Assembly: GCA_902702965.1 (NCBI GenBank)
Contig: CACRXP010000662.1
Location: 188,335 to 252,334, forward strand
Source: Spirometra erinaceieuropaei
Lineage: Eukaryota; Platyhelminthes; Cestoda; Diphyllobothriidea; Diphyllobothriidae
Length of the DNA stretch: 64,000 nt
Direction of reading: 5' to 3'
The translations under genes were made by a program, and so were the position numbers. Numbering within the stretch: the first letter of the stretch is position 1; each line of letters starts with the position of its first letter. This document shows positions 46,706-56,699 of the stretch, one piece after another. Below the pieces are notes generated by a model that saw nothing but the letters and a program-made list of their open reading frames with translations, ran no database searches and had not been told where the DNA came from.

Positions 46706-46881
46706 TATAGGCAAAATGATGTTACCGACAAAGGCAAGGGAGACTGGAATGGTCATTTCTGGCTTATTAGTCGTCGTCAGCCAGTCATACCCAACCTCGA
46801 AGTGTGGCACACCCGAGGCTCCAACTCGCGACCTGTTTGTTAGAAGTCCACGCCTCTGATCACTGGGCCACGAGCCCGTTG
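46706..46881 (-). mobile_element. tRNA-derived SINE, minus copy
   Basis: The minus strand starts gggctcgtggcccagtgatc and has the same anticodon-like loop CTTCTAA. Box B has a C-to-G change (GAGTTGGAGCC), which should weaken transcription. The body matches the plus copy (gactggctgacgacg, then ggtcatt, then tttgtcggtaa) and ends in an AT repeat. Together the copies form a head-out inverted pair of about 470 bp. Confidence 0.8.
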
Positions 46882-46899
46882 CCCAGTTGAATTTAGTAT

Positions 46900-47786
46900 A
46901 ATTCAGTATATATGAGGGATAATCTCAGCAATTGGACGAGATGTCTCCGTTTTATCGTCACGCCCGTCTCGTCGTACTGACTCTCGAGCAGCGGAATCGA
47001 AGTGAAAAGAGAAATGACGTCGAATGACACCATGACCTCGTCTTCGGTAAGTCTCATCCCTTTGATCTGCTACAGGAACTGAGTCGCTTAACACACCGTC
47101 GTGCCCGCGTTTGAGGTGAGAGACCTCAGGTTTCGGAACATCCATTTAGCCAAATTGAATGTAGGTGCGCCGCGCAATGATACGATTGGCCGGAGGGGCA
47201 CCCCAGCTTTGTGCACCTTTGGCTGTCCGTAAAAGGGTGGTGCGGCCGCGTCTACCGGCTTAGTGGCCAGTCGTACCGATTTATTTATTGCCTTGCTAGT
47301 TTGCATGTCGACAAGGGTCTTGTCCAGTTGCGTCACCAGCTTCGCCATCGGTTCATCATTACATGGTAGGTACGCCAGTCGGTCCTCCAGTAGGGCATTG
47401 GCTTTCTGAATGTAGTCTGCTTTATCCATCACAACTGTGGAGCGCCCTTTGTCTGCTGGTAGAATCACGATGCTGGTGTCAGCCCTCAGTGTCTTGAGAG
47501 CACTCTGCTCGGCCTTGGTAATAGTTGCACGTGGTTTGTGTGCCATCGCCAAGGAGGTTACCTGCTGTCGAATGATTTGCTTTGTTTCGTCGGATTCCCC
47601 GGTTTGTTTGAGAATCGACTCTACCGTGGCCACGAGACTGACTGGATCGGCGTCTGTGGTGTTGAAGCAAGCCTCATGACTCAGCGCTTTCATTGGTGTA
47701 CCTTCGAAGGTAAGACCTACGAGCAGGCCAAGGGGACGCCAATGGGGTCGTCGCTCTCGGGCTTCATCGCAGAGGCAGTTCTCCAA
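46900..47786 (-). mobile_element. PLE family B, N-terminal and RT finger part, inverted
   Basis: The minus strand from about 47680 reads TTDADPVSLVATVESILKQTG and LRADTSIVILPADKGRSTVV near 47480. It continues with AAPPFYGQPKVHKAGVPLRP near 47230, then NLRSLTSNAGTTVC near 47115. After stops it goes on with VMVSFDVISLFTSIPLLES near 47030 and HLVQLLRLSLIY, where it is cut. The RT palm is not here but on the plus strand, starting at about 47695. The two halves meet head to head. Confidence 0.82.
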
Positions 47787-49310
47787 AAGTAGAGACCCTA
47801 CTTTTCGCAGCCTATAAGCCGACGTTTTGGACTCGATATGTCGATGATACCTTCTTTATCATTAAGCGGCAAATGGTCAAGGAATTCCATGATGTCCTGA
47901 ACTCTGTTTTCCCTGACATCCAGTTCACAATGGAGGCGGAAGCCAACAACCAACTGCCGTTCCTGGACGTTCTCGTCCATCGAAAACCAAATGGGCACTT
48001 AAAAACGACGGTATATAGGAAGGCCACTAATACACGCCAAATCCTGAGCTTCCACAGTAAGCACCCGTTGTGCCACAAACGCAGTTGTGTGCGAACACTC
48101 TACAGAAGGGCAGAAACACTTTGCAGCGAGCCGGACGACAGAAGGTCAGAACTACGCTACCTCCAGCGCCTCTTCATGTCCAACGGGTATCCTTCGCAAA
48201 TTCATCGAACGCGGCAGACAGGCCGGACCGAGCCGACGTTTGGAAACAGAACGGCCAAAAATATGGCGGGCGCTTCTATACATCGATGGCGTTTCTGAGG
48301 CGGTCTCCCATCTCTTAAGACCGCTGGGGATCGGCATCGCCCACCGACCGGAGTCAACAATTCGACATCTGGTCATGAGACCTAAGGCCCCTCTGCCACC
48401 AGTTGAAACCACGAACGTCATCTACCGGACCCAGTGTAACTCGTGCGAAGCCAACTACATGGGAGAGACGGGCAAACGACTACGGACCCGTGTTGGAGAA
48501 CACATGAGGGCAGTAAGGCGAATGGACCCTTTGTCTCTGGTGGCCGAACACGGCGCCGATTCCGGACACACGTTCGTCTTTCAGCATGTCAAAATTCTGG
48601 ACCGAGGAAGCGACCACATAGCCAGGGAAACAATCGAGGCTTGGCACACGGGGACAACCTCCACCAACCGTTGTGTGGCTCTTCCCGCTGCCTACCAAGC
48701 CCTTCGAGCGCAGCTCAGTAAACAAGTGAGCAGACGTGAACCCAGGCTAAACATGAATCCAGACATGAGCGAGTCCATGGCAGATGCACACTCAGTCACC
48801 CCTCAACCTGGTTCCGACGAAGGCGCAGTCGTCATCACAGCCGTTCCATCTACTAGTCCGGCGGACGAGAAAACGGACATTCGTTGCGGCGTAAACAAGA
48901 TTGCCAGCCTTGGACGGCAGTTAAGGTCAATGAAGGTACGGACGACGACCACCAACGTCTCAACGCCGACCCCCGCTGTAGATTGAGTACTTTCCGTCAC
49001 CCTCCCTCCGCCCCGTCCGCCACAGTCCCTGTGTGTAGGCGCTGGTGATCACTAAAGCTGATCCACCGCCCCGCCTCCCCATCCGGCGAGAAGACGCTCT
49101 AGGACTCCCTCCCCGCCCCTTCCTCCCAGCCGCCCTGACATCGTATGTAAGACAAAAAACCGTCTTGACATGACTGTCATCCACCTATAAATACTGTGAG
49201 GCGCGATACTGCACTCACCTCCGACGATGGAAGCTTGTATGCCTTTGAAACGTCAGGACAGTAAAACTATGGTTCCCGAGATCGCCTTTTCTTCTGATAT
49301 ATATATGTGT
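47695..49310 (+). mobile_element. PLE family B, RT palm, linker, endonuclease and 3' end
   Basis: The plus strand starts with KTYEQAKGTPMGSSLSGFI near 47710. The catalytic YVDD is at 47837-47848, then NNQLPFLDVLVHRKPNGHL near 47950 and HKRSCVRTLYRRAETLCSEP near 48075. A frameshift near 48190 moves the frame. The endonuclease frame (48087-48986) has IYRTQCNSCEANYMGETGKR near 48420, RTRVGEHMRAVRRMDPLSLV, and EHGADSGHTFVFQHVKIL near 48550. YMG stands for YIG. A stop near 47790 and the frameshift disable it. The 3' part includes a ctccgacgatgg to gaaacgtc motif at 49219-49254 and ends at a TA run near 49296-49305. Confidence 0.85.
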
Positions 49311-50284
49311 GAGAAGGTAGGCATCCCAATAAATATAAGTCGAAGTCGAATAGGTGCTTTGGGAGAGGAAGTTCATTGTACAAATTTTCGACGCCGGTTC
49401 CCCGGGTCGTCGTCAGACACAGACGGAGAGCAGATCCGCCGACAGAGTTAACATCTTAAGTGCACTCAAAAAATCGATAATTACTTGATGTTCATGCCAA
49501 TAGGCCGCGTCGTGTGTCAGTCCGTTCTGACTGGCCTTCGCTTCTTCCATCTCTCCTTGAGATTTCTGTACGCTGCATCCAACTCGATGTGCCGGTTTAT
49601 GCATGGCCTCAATGAACTCTCGGCCTTTCTTTGAAAGGCACACAGCGACAATACGAGTCTTGTCCCAAGCGAAGGTATGTCCGGTGTCCAGGGTGTGCAT
49701 GGCGACTTGAGACAGGTGGTCTCGCCTCTCCAGTGCCAACTGGTGTTCGTGAATGCGTGTAGAGGCGCATTCTCCAGTCGGGCCGCAATAGACGTCATCG
49801 CATGTACCACAGGGAATTTTGTAAACGACTTCTTTTTTGTCCAGATAGTCAACCCTATCTTTTGGATGCACGAGCTTAGTGTGCAATGTAGTCGTCGGTC
49901 GGTGTACCACCTGAATTTGGTGCCTCCTTAGGTGTCTTTTAACAAGTTCGAACATATTTTAAATGCAAGGAAGTGTTCGCCAGGTTTTTGGTTCGGATGT
50001 CTGGTTTGTACTACATGGCTCCTTTCTCTTCGACTCTTTCTGTTTCGTGCTTCGGTACACAAATTCTCTAGGGTACCTATTCCGCGAAAGCAATCCACAC
50101 AAGAAGTTTAGTTCATCTTGATAGCCTTCTTCATCAGAACAATGTGTTTTTGCTCGATTAAGCAGACTGTTGGCAGCACCCCGTTTGTGAGAGATTGGCT
50201 GATTGCTCTCGTAAGGTAGAATGATTTCCGCATAAGTGTCTTTACGGTAAAGGAATTTGAAAAATAAACTCCCTTCCCCAAAGC
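49311..50284 (-). mobile_element. PLE family A, copy 3 (end of RT, linker, endonuclease, 3' end)
   Basis: The minus strand starts near 50250 with FLYRKDTYAEIILPYESNQP, almost the same break point as copy 2. The linker has AKTHCSDEEGYQDELNFLC. A stop near 49959 is followed by the endonuclease frame with VYKIPCGTCDDVYCGPTGEC near 49820, TRIHEHQLALERRDHLSQVA and HTLDTGHTFAWDKTRIV near 49690. The hairpin with CTGACGACGACCC is at 49417-49386. Its 3' end faces the 3' end of the plus-strand family B copy; both end at the same AT-rich spot. Confidence 0.82.
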
Positions 50285-51441
50285 ACATATTCGACTTTGA
50301 GATATATATATCGGAGAAGAAGAGGCGCTCTCGGGAACCATGATTGTATTGTCCTTACGTTTGAAAAGCAGACAAGCTTTCATCGTCGGAGGTGAGTATC
50401 GTACGGTATCACACAGAATTTATAGGAGGGAAAATAGATAACAGCCATGTTAACACGGTCGTAATTATACGGGGGAAGTGGTTAATCGGCTTTGGCGCTA
50501 ATGACTCGCATAAGCACAGGGATCGTCTCTGTAGTCGCCGGGGCAGAGAGGGAGGGAGGGTGACTGCTGTCAATCTGCCTGTCTCTCGTCGGGGGACGGC
50601 ATTTGAACGTTTGTGGCCATCGCCCGCATTCGCGTTGACCTTAGTTGTCGTACTTGGTTGCTAGTCTTGATTGCATCCCTCTGATCGCGTTTCTCCCCGT
50701 CTGCCGGAGTAGTAGTTGAGGCAACAGTATTGATGACTGCGCCTTCGTCGGACCCGATTTGCCCTGTGGCTGTGTGTAGGTCCGTCGTAGGTTTTCCCGT
50801 GTTTGGATTTACGTCCGGCCTGACTTCGCGCTTGCTCTTTATTTCGTTGAGCTGCGTTCGGAGGGCTTGGTAGGCTGTCGGAAGGGCGACACAACGGTTT
50901 ATTGAGGTTGTCGCCGTGTGCCAGGCCTTGATTGTTTTCCTGGCTACGCGGTCATTGTCTCGACACAGAATTTTGGCATTCTGGAAAGCGAAAGTGTGTC
51001 CAGAGTCCGCGCAGTGTTCCGCCATCAGAGACAATGGGTCCGTTCTCTTCACTGCCCGCATGTGTTCGTTAACGCAGGTCTGTAACCGTTTGCCCGTCCC
51101 TCCGACGTAGTTAGCTTCACAAGAGTTACACTTGACCCGATAGATGACATTTGTCGTCTCACCTCGTGGCAGGGGAGCCTTCGGTCGCATAACCAAATGT
51201 CGAATGGTCGAGTCTGGTCGGTGAGCGATCCCGATCCCCAAGGGTCTTAGGAGGCGGGAAACTGCCTGAGAGACGCTGTCGATGTATGGCAGCGCCCGCC
51301 AGACTTTTGGATGTTCTGTCACCCGATTTTGATCTGGTTTAGACTGCCTGCTGTGCTCGATGAGGTTACGGGGGTATGCTTTGTCCATGAAAGGGCGCTG
51401 AAGATAGCGGAGTTCTGTCCTTCTGTCATCCGGTTCGCTGC
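50285..51441 (-). mobile_element. PLE family B, copy 2 (linker, endonuclease, 3' end)
   Basis: The minus strand starts near 51441 with the CSEPDDRRTELRYLQRPF block of the linker. It runs as one open frame from 51388 to 50570: KVWRALPYIDSVSQAVSRLL, then TNVIYRVKCNSCEANYVGGT near 51140, EHMRAVKRTDPLSLMAEHCA and DSGHTFAFQNAKILCRD near 51000. YVG stands for YIG. The 272-codon frame has no internal stop, making this the best-kept PLE endonuclease here. The 3' motif matching 49219-49254 is at 50392-50356 with changes in its second half. The copy ends at a TA run near 50303, next to copy 3 of family A. Confidence 0.84.
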
Positions 51442-52437
51442 AACAATATATGTAAATTAATTTAAAGGATAACGGAAATCACTTGAACTATCGTCTGCCA
51501 AATTGTGCATTTATTTTTTGGGGGCCTTAAGTATTGACAAAGTAGTAAGCTAATCACGTATCCTCTTCGGGCACACTGGTATACATATCCGTCAGCAGCA
51601 ACAAATCGATCGCCGCCAAACAAATGCGTATGTGTGATCTACGAATGCATGCTTAGATCTTGGAGCAAAAGTAAAGTGTAGGAACTCAAGAAACTTCAAA
51701 TGACCTGTAGACCGTTTTGTATGCGACAGCCATATGGGATCCAATACCCTATCGTTATCTATTCTTGATTTCCTAACTGAATGTAAACTTCCCAGCGGCA
51801 GTTTCTTCAGATTTCTGATTTTGAAAATTTCATTTTTTGTATTGTTTTTATAATCTCGCTCATTTCCCTTGCCAAGTAAGAGCATAAGATAAGACTTCTA
51901 AGAAAATATAATCATTTTTCGGTCGTTTCCGCATTTTGCCTGCTCCCCCTTCGGCGTGTTGCCCCACCTGTGAAATCCCATCCAGAAAATTCCCTTATAA
52001 CGCGGTCCACCTGCTTCCCCAGGGTAATTAGGGATCCTTCATAGTGCCGTTGCCCCTTTTATATCTATCTACTTCCCTCGACATGCAGTTTAAACAGCAC
52101 TTCTTATGTTGGCTGCAATGGATGCCGAAACAATAAGAGCTGCAAATCCAATTTGAGAGTCTCTTTAGTCAGACTGTGGATCTAAAACCTACCGAAGCTA
52201 TAGAAGTTGATTGTCTTTAGTCGACCCTGGTGAATTGCTGCCAACAATATATAAGGAAGGCGCCGAGAAACAAGGGTTCCTTGACAAGGGACATATCGAT
52301 AGCCTTAGAGAACTTCGTCATATCTGTTGTAATCTCAGGAACTGAGTGGAAGTGCAAACAGAGAAAGAAGCAATACGGGGATCACAATAATTGGCTGACT
52401 ATTGTGGGCCAGTGAACACGCTTGTAAAAAACAGTGC
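51442..52437. other. No recognised feature
   Basis: AT-rich flank of the PLE nest. Short frames on both strands carry no domain. Confidence 0.4.
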
Positions 52438-52794
52438 GGTGAGATGTGGTTATGTTGCCCAACCCGATGATCACAATACTGTTGTGGTTGGGGTTAGAGT
52501 TAGGGGTTATAGTTGGGGGGTTAGGGTTAGGGGCTAGGGTTGGCGGTTATGGCTAGGGGGTAGAGTTAGGTGTTCGGGTTTGAAGTTAGGGTTAGGGGTT
52601 ACGGCAACTATTTCTCAACCACCCAATATACAACCGCGCATTTCCAATAGCTTTTCTTTTGCATGCAACCACTTGACCTCGTCGCCTATGAATTCCCCGG
52701 CTCCATCTGTAAATACCCTTATTACTACCAGTCTCGTATTACAGGCGTCTGGGATTTGTTCACTTCAGGTGGGGCTACATAACCACATCTGACC
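52438..52794. mobile_element. MITE-like element with terminal inverted repeats
   Basis: The left end 52438-52461 (agatgtggttatgt core followed by tgccca) is the inverted match of the right end 52770-52794 (acataaccacatct core), with about three mismatches in 24 bases. The element is 357 bp, non-coding, and contains a degenerate TTAGGG-like array at 52483-52599. I do not see a clear target duplication. It could be a short DNA transposon derivative or a foldback repeat. Confidence 0.5.
52483..52599 (+). repeat. Degenerate TTAGGG-like array
   Basis: About 115 bases of imperfect GTTAGGG, GGTTAGG and GGCTAGG units, including ggttagggttaggggc and agttagggttaggggtt. It lies inside the inverted-repeat element, between its arms. 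Confidence 0.8.
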
Positions 52795-53789
52795 AGTAGT
52801 GTGAGTCCTTCTGCGCGATCATTACGCTTACGAGGCAGAGTGGCATATAGTGCGATTCCATGTCAAGAACAAGTTTAAATAGTACAAGTAAAACTGTCAC
52901 GCTAGAACGGCTTTAGCTACCTAGTGAAGAACAAAAGCAATTTGTGAAAAGTCAGTTAACGATGTTGAAATTCACATCAATTGGGGTGAACCCCGAAAAA
53001 GTTACAAAATTGAATAAATGCGAGTTTAGGAAGTGACTTATAAATGGGGTCGCTATAGAAGTGACGCATAAATAAAACTGTAGCAAAGGACTGCAACAAT
53101 TTAACTCCTACCATTCAGACAGCTAAATATGCGTTCGCGCGTTGACTTACCAACTGATAGACCGAGAGTCAGACTGCGATGGCTCCTTCTTAATGCCAAT
53201 TTCACACATTTGAGATCCCAGCCGCCTGCTCCTTTTTGTGCAATTGGGGTGTGTACACTTTGATTGGCAGGATCTCTATACCTGCTGGACACTGCGCCCA
53301 CTCTCCGCATCATACAACTTACCAGTTCTGACAGTGACTGATGTCTGAGAGTGGGAGGGGATTGTGAGGTCGCCGGTCTCAACGCATATTCCTCCTTTTT
53401 AACAGTCTGGCGCGCTTGAATATATCACTGCGCTTAAAGTCGGGGCATGTAAGGCCGCCAACTGACGGAATAACTCGAACCTTGCAGTCAACACAGTGTG
53501 TCCTTGTGTGAAGTGATCGACTGGTGGACTTAGATTAAATCTTCGATGACTGCTTCTTAATGTGGCCTTTATGGCACTCCCACTTAGTGGTATCCAATCC
53601 GATGTGCTGGCACGCTCTAAGGTTCGGGTTGTCGCTGTGTCAGTCGCCTGCATCCTCTTCCGCCTCCGGTTTTCTTAATTCTGTCTAGATACCGAGTACA
53701 TGCAGGGAGGGAGGAGAGTGTGCAGATGCTGCGAAAGTCTACTATCATCATAAACTAATTATTCCTTACAATTAGGTATATGTAAGGGA
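52795..53789. other. Unassigned, with repeat R1 at its right end
   Basis: No gene is seen. 53455-53600 shares gccaactgacgg and a ttaatg-ggcctttat block with 22170-22260, suggesting another dispersed repeat next to R1. Confidence 0.4.
53690..53765 (-). repeat. Dispersed repeat R1, copy on the minus strand
   Basis: The minus strand reads aattagtttatgatgatagt, then gcatctgcacactctcctcc, then a ctcggtatctagacagaatt block. The order is the same as in the other R1 copies. Confidence 0.5.
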
Positions 53790-56690
53790 GATAGGTAAAG
53801 CCTTTGAAAACTCTATTTATAGACATAGACTGTGAAGGCGTACATATGTTGACTTAAATATACGGGTACGTTTTTCAGCTCTTTTCAAGTAAACACATGG
53901 TCATCAGAGCAATTGAATTAGGTAGCTAGTCCCAATCTTCTATCACACGGCGAGAGAAGGAGTTGACCTGTACTTCAAGTTTGGCGTAATTTGTCTTCGA
54001 TTTATACCGGTGGCCTCTGAGATTTGTCGTTTGTACTAGTTAAAAAAATCGGCCGCTTGAAGTGTACATTCTATTACTTTGACTTGAAGACCATGATCAT
54101 GCCCCTCTTGCATTACCCATAGTAAGTGAGAGGAAGAAGTGTGACCTCTTCTAGCCGTTCCTCATAAGGTAGTCTCTTCAGCCCAACGATTAGTTTGGTC
54201 GCCTTAGTTGCACCTTCTCCAAGAGAGCATAACCGCGATCTATCTAGGGTCACCATGCCTGAAAGCAATATTCTAAAATCTTTCAGACTGTCGACCGAAA
54301 AGCTCCTCGTCGCAGTTAAAGAAGGATCTCCTGATCGCTCCCTGGTCACCTATAGCCGTCTATTCCATCTTGGCGCAGTGGGACGAGGTTTTGAGAGTGA
54401 TCGTTATCCACACACACACACACCTAGGCCCTTTATCTTGTTTACGAGCTCGAGTTCGTGGCCTCCAGGGGATACTGATATTTAGATTTCACATTCTTTC
54501 TGTAACTAGACCTAGTCAGCTCAATTGAAATTTGTTTAAATTGAGGTTGAGGAACCATTCATCACAGCACTGCTGTAGTTGATCTAAGTTGCTTTGCAAA
54601 TTTAGCGTGTCCTCCGGCTTTTCCATTGAACTCCATATCTTAATATCATCAGCGGACACTACCTTCCCGCAGATCAGGCAATCTAGGCAATCGTTCTCAT
54701 ATATCAAGAACAGAATGGGACCCAAGACTCTGTCCTGCGGAACCTCGCTGTGAACGGTTTTCCACCCCAATGTGACGTCACCAATGTGCACACGCTGACG
54801 TCGACTTGTGAGTAATCGACCAGCCACTTGAGTGGTCTGATAGTCACACACATTCGGCCCAGTTTAGATATGAGCCATGTGTGTGGCACGCTGCCAAACG
54901 CTTTGCTGGAGCCAATCTAGATTGGATTTCCTGGCCAATCCATTTCTTAATATTTCATCCAGCTTTCCATTGGTAGGAGCAGATTAGTGAGACAAGATCG
55001 ACCACCTCTAAATCTATGATGATGAGTTAGTTTTTCTCCTCCATATATCTTACCAGTCCCTTCTTCATAATTTTTTTCATTATCCTGCTACAAAGGCTTT
55101 TGAGACAGATTGGTCCGAAGCTATTCGGTGGGGTTCTCTCTCCTCTTTTATGTACGGGGTTTATGCTGGTTGGCTTCCAGTCATGAGGCACAGTCCCTTC
55201 TTCCAATGAACCTTCGAAGATCTTGGAGATCGGTGAGGACAGTTTGTCCGCGAGTTCATTCATAACTTTAGTGGATATGCCCTCCGAACCAGGTGGTTTA
55301 GTGGGTTGTTGCCGTCCCAGAGCTTTCCTTAGTGTGTCCGTTGTGAACGTTCCCGTATTAACTGCATTTCTAGGCGGGGCAATTTGCTGGTGTACTTCCT
55401 CATCAGAAGGCGACTCCTCAGTATACACGGGCATGAAAAAATTTGATAAGATATCCGTCTTATCTGGATTGTCGGTTAGTTTATTGACCTTTCCTTTAGA
55501 CAAAGAATGGAGTGCGGATTGCGCTTTGCCTATTCACATACACGAAACCCCCTCCCGGAATTTTTCACTACTTCTTTGACTGTTTTGACTTAAATGACGC
55601 ACGTTCTCACCTCAGGCGTGTCCGACATCTATTTCACTGTTTCTTAAACTCTGAGAGATGCTCGGACTGTTGACATATGACTCATTCATTTCACAATCTC
55701 CTTTTCTTTTTTGGGATTTCTTTTCAGATTCGATGTCATAAACGCGGGCCGGAAGACGCATGGCCTACCTTTAAGCGGGCAACAGTTTTCTACCAAGTGC
55801 ATAATCATGTTCTTAAAAAAGACCCTTATGGCCTTTCGGTCAGATACATGCGCAGGATTCCGTTCTATCTCAGTCAGCAGTCCTTTCATTAGGCACTAAT
55901 TCCCTTCCCATACATTTCTCTCTCTTACGGTTCGAATTTCGGGTCAGAAAAATGACTTTACGCCAAAACAATAGTGCAATAATCGCGTTGACCCAGGACG
56001 TGTTAGATGTCAATACAAGGATGCACTTTTTATCCCTGGTAATGATGAGGTCCAAACAGCTTGATTGCTGTTTACTTCGTAATTGAATGTCCATTGTAAC
56101 GTGTTGAGTAAGAAATTCGTCAGCGACTAACTGAAGTGCATTCTATTCATATGAGTTTTCCGATCGCGTGTAGTGCACCGTTTCCCAGTCGATGTCTGGA
56201 GAGTGAACATCCCCAAGTATTATTACGTATTTGTTTCAGCTGAGCTGCTCTAACTGTGATGAGTGCATCGCCCGTATCCTTCCGCTGTCCTTCGGGTATG
56301 TATACTAGCGCAGTATATTAGTCCGGTTGTTTTGGCACTTTAAATTTACAAATAAGGATTTCGCAACTAGTGTTCTTTTTTAATGAGGACCTATTTGTGA
56401 CGTGGCCAATGCCGTACCGAATGATCCTCGCAATTTCACCACACCTACGTCCATTTCGATTCATGCGAATAAGCTGAACTCCCTCCAACAAGACTTCTGC
56501 GTCTGCTATCTACTCATTTAACATGGTTACGTTAGGACTATAAGATCAGATTGCGACTGGACCGTGGTCTGTTTAATTTTAGTCCTTTCGTTGAGAAGAC
56601 TCGGCATATTTGTGTACCTAATTATCATGTTTTTTGGTTCTCTCGGTCACTATAGATTGGTTGTTGGTTATTCCGCCTGACAATTCTTGT
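53790..56690 (-). mobile_element. CR1/jockey-type LINE, nearly full ORF2, decayed
   Basis: The minus strand runs from about 56690. Endonuclease pieces are NMPSLLNERTKIKQTTV near 56600, AEVLLEGVQLIRMNRNGRR near 56500, ILGDVHSPDIDWETV near 56220 and SCLDLIITRDKKC near 56060. A linker follows (NCCPLKGRPCVFRPAFM near 55785). Reverse transcriptase has KPPGSEGISTKVMNEL near 55290, PHDWKPTSINPVHKRG near 55180 and VLGPILFLIYENDCLD near 54725. SADDIKIW near 54660 stands in place of FADD. The C-terminus has ATKLIVGLKRLPYEERL near 54210 and VNSFSRRVIEDWD near 53960. Several frameshifts and stops are present. The 3' end near 53830-53790 keeps a variant of the family end (tagagttttcaaaggc). Confidence 0.8.
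54407..54423 (+). repeat. (CA)n microsatellite
   Basis: A run of about seven to eight CA units within the minus-strand LINE. Confidence 0.85.
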
Positions 56691-56699
56691 TGTATATTT

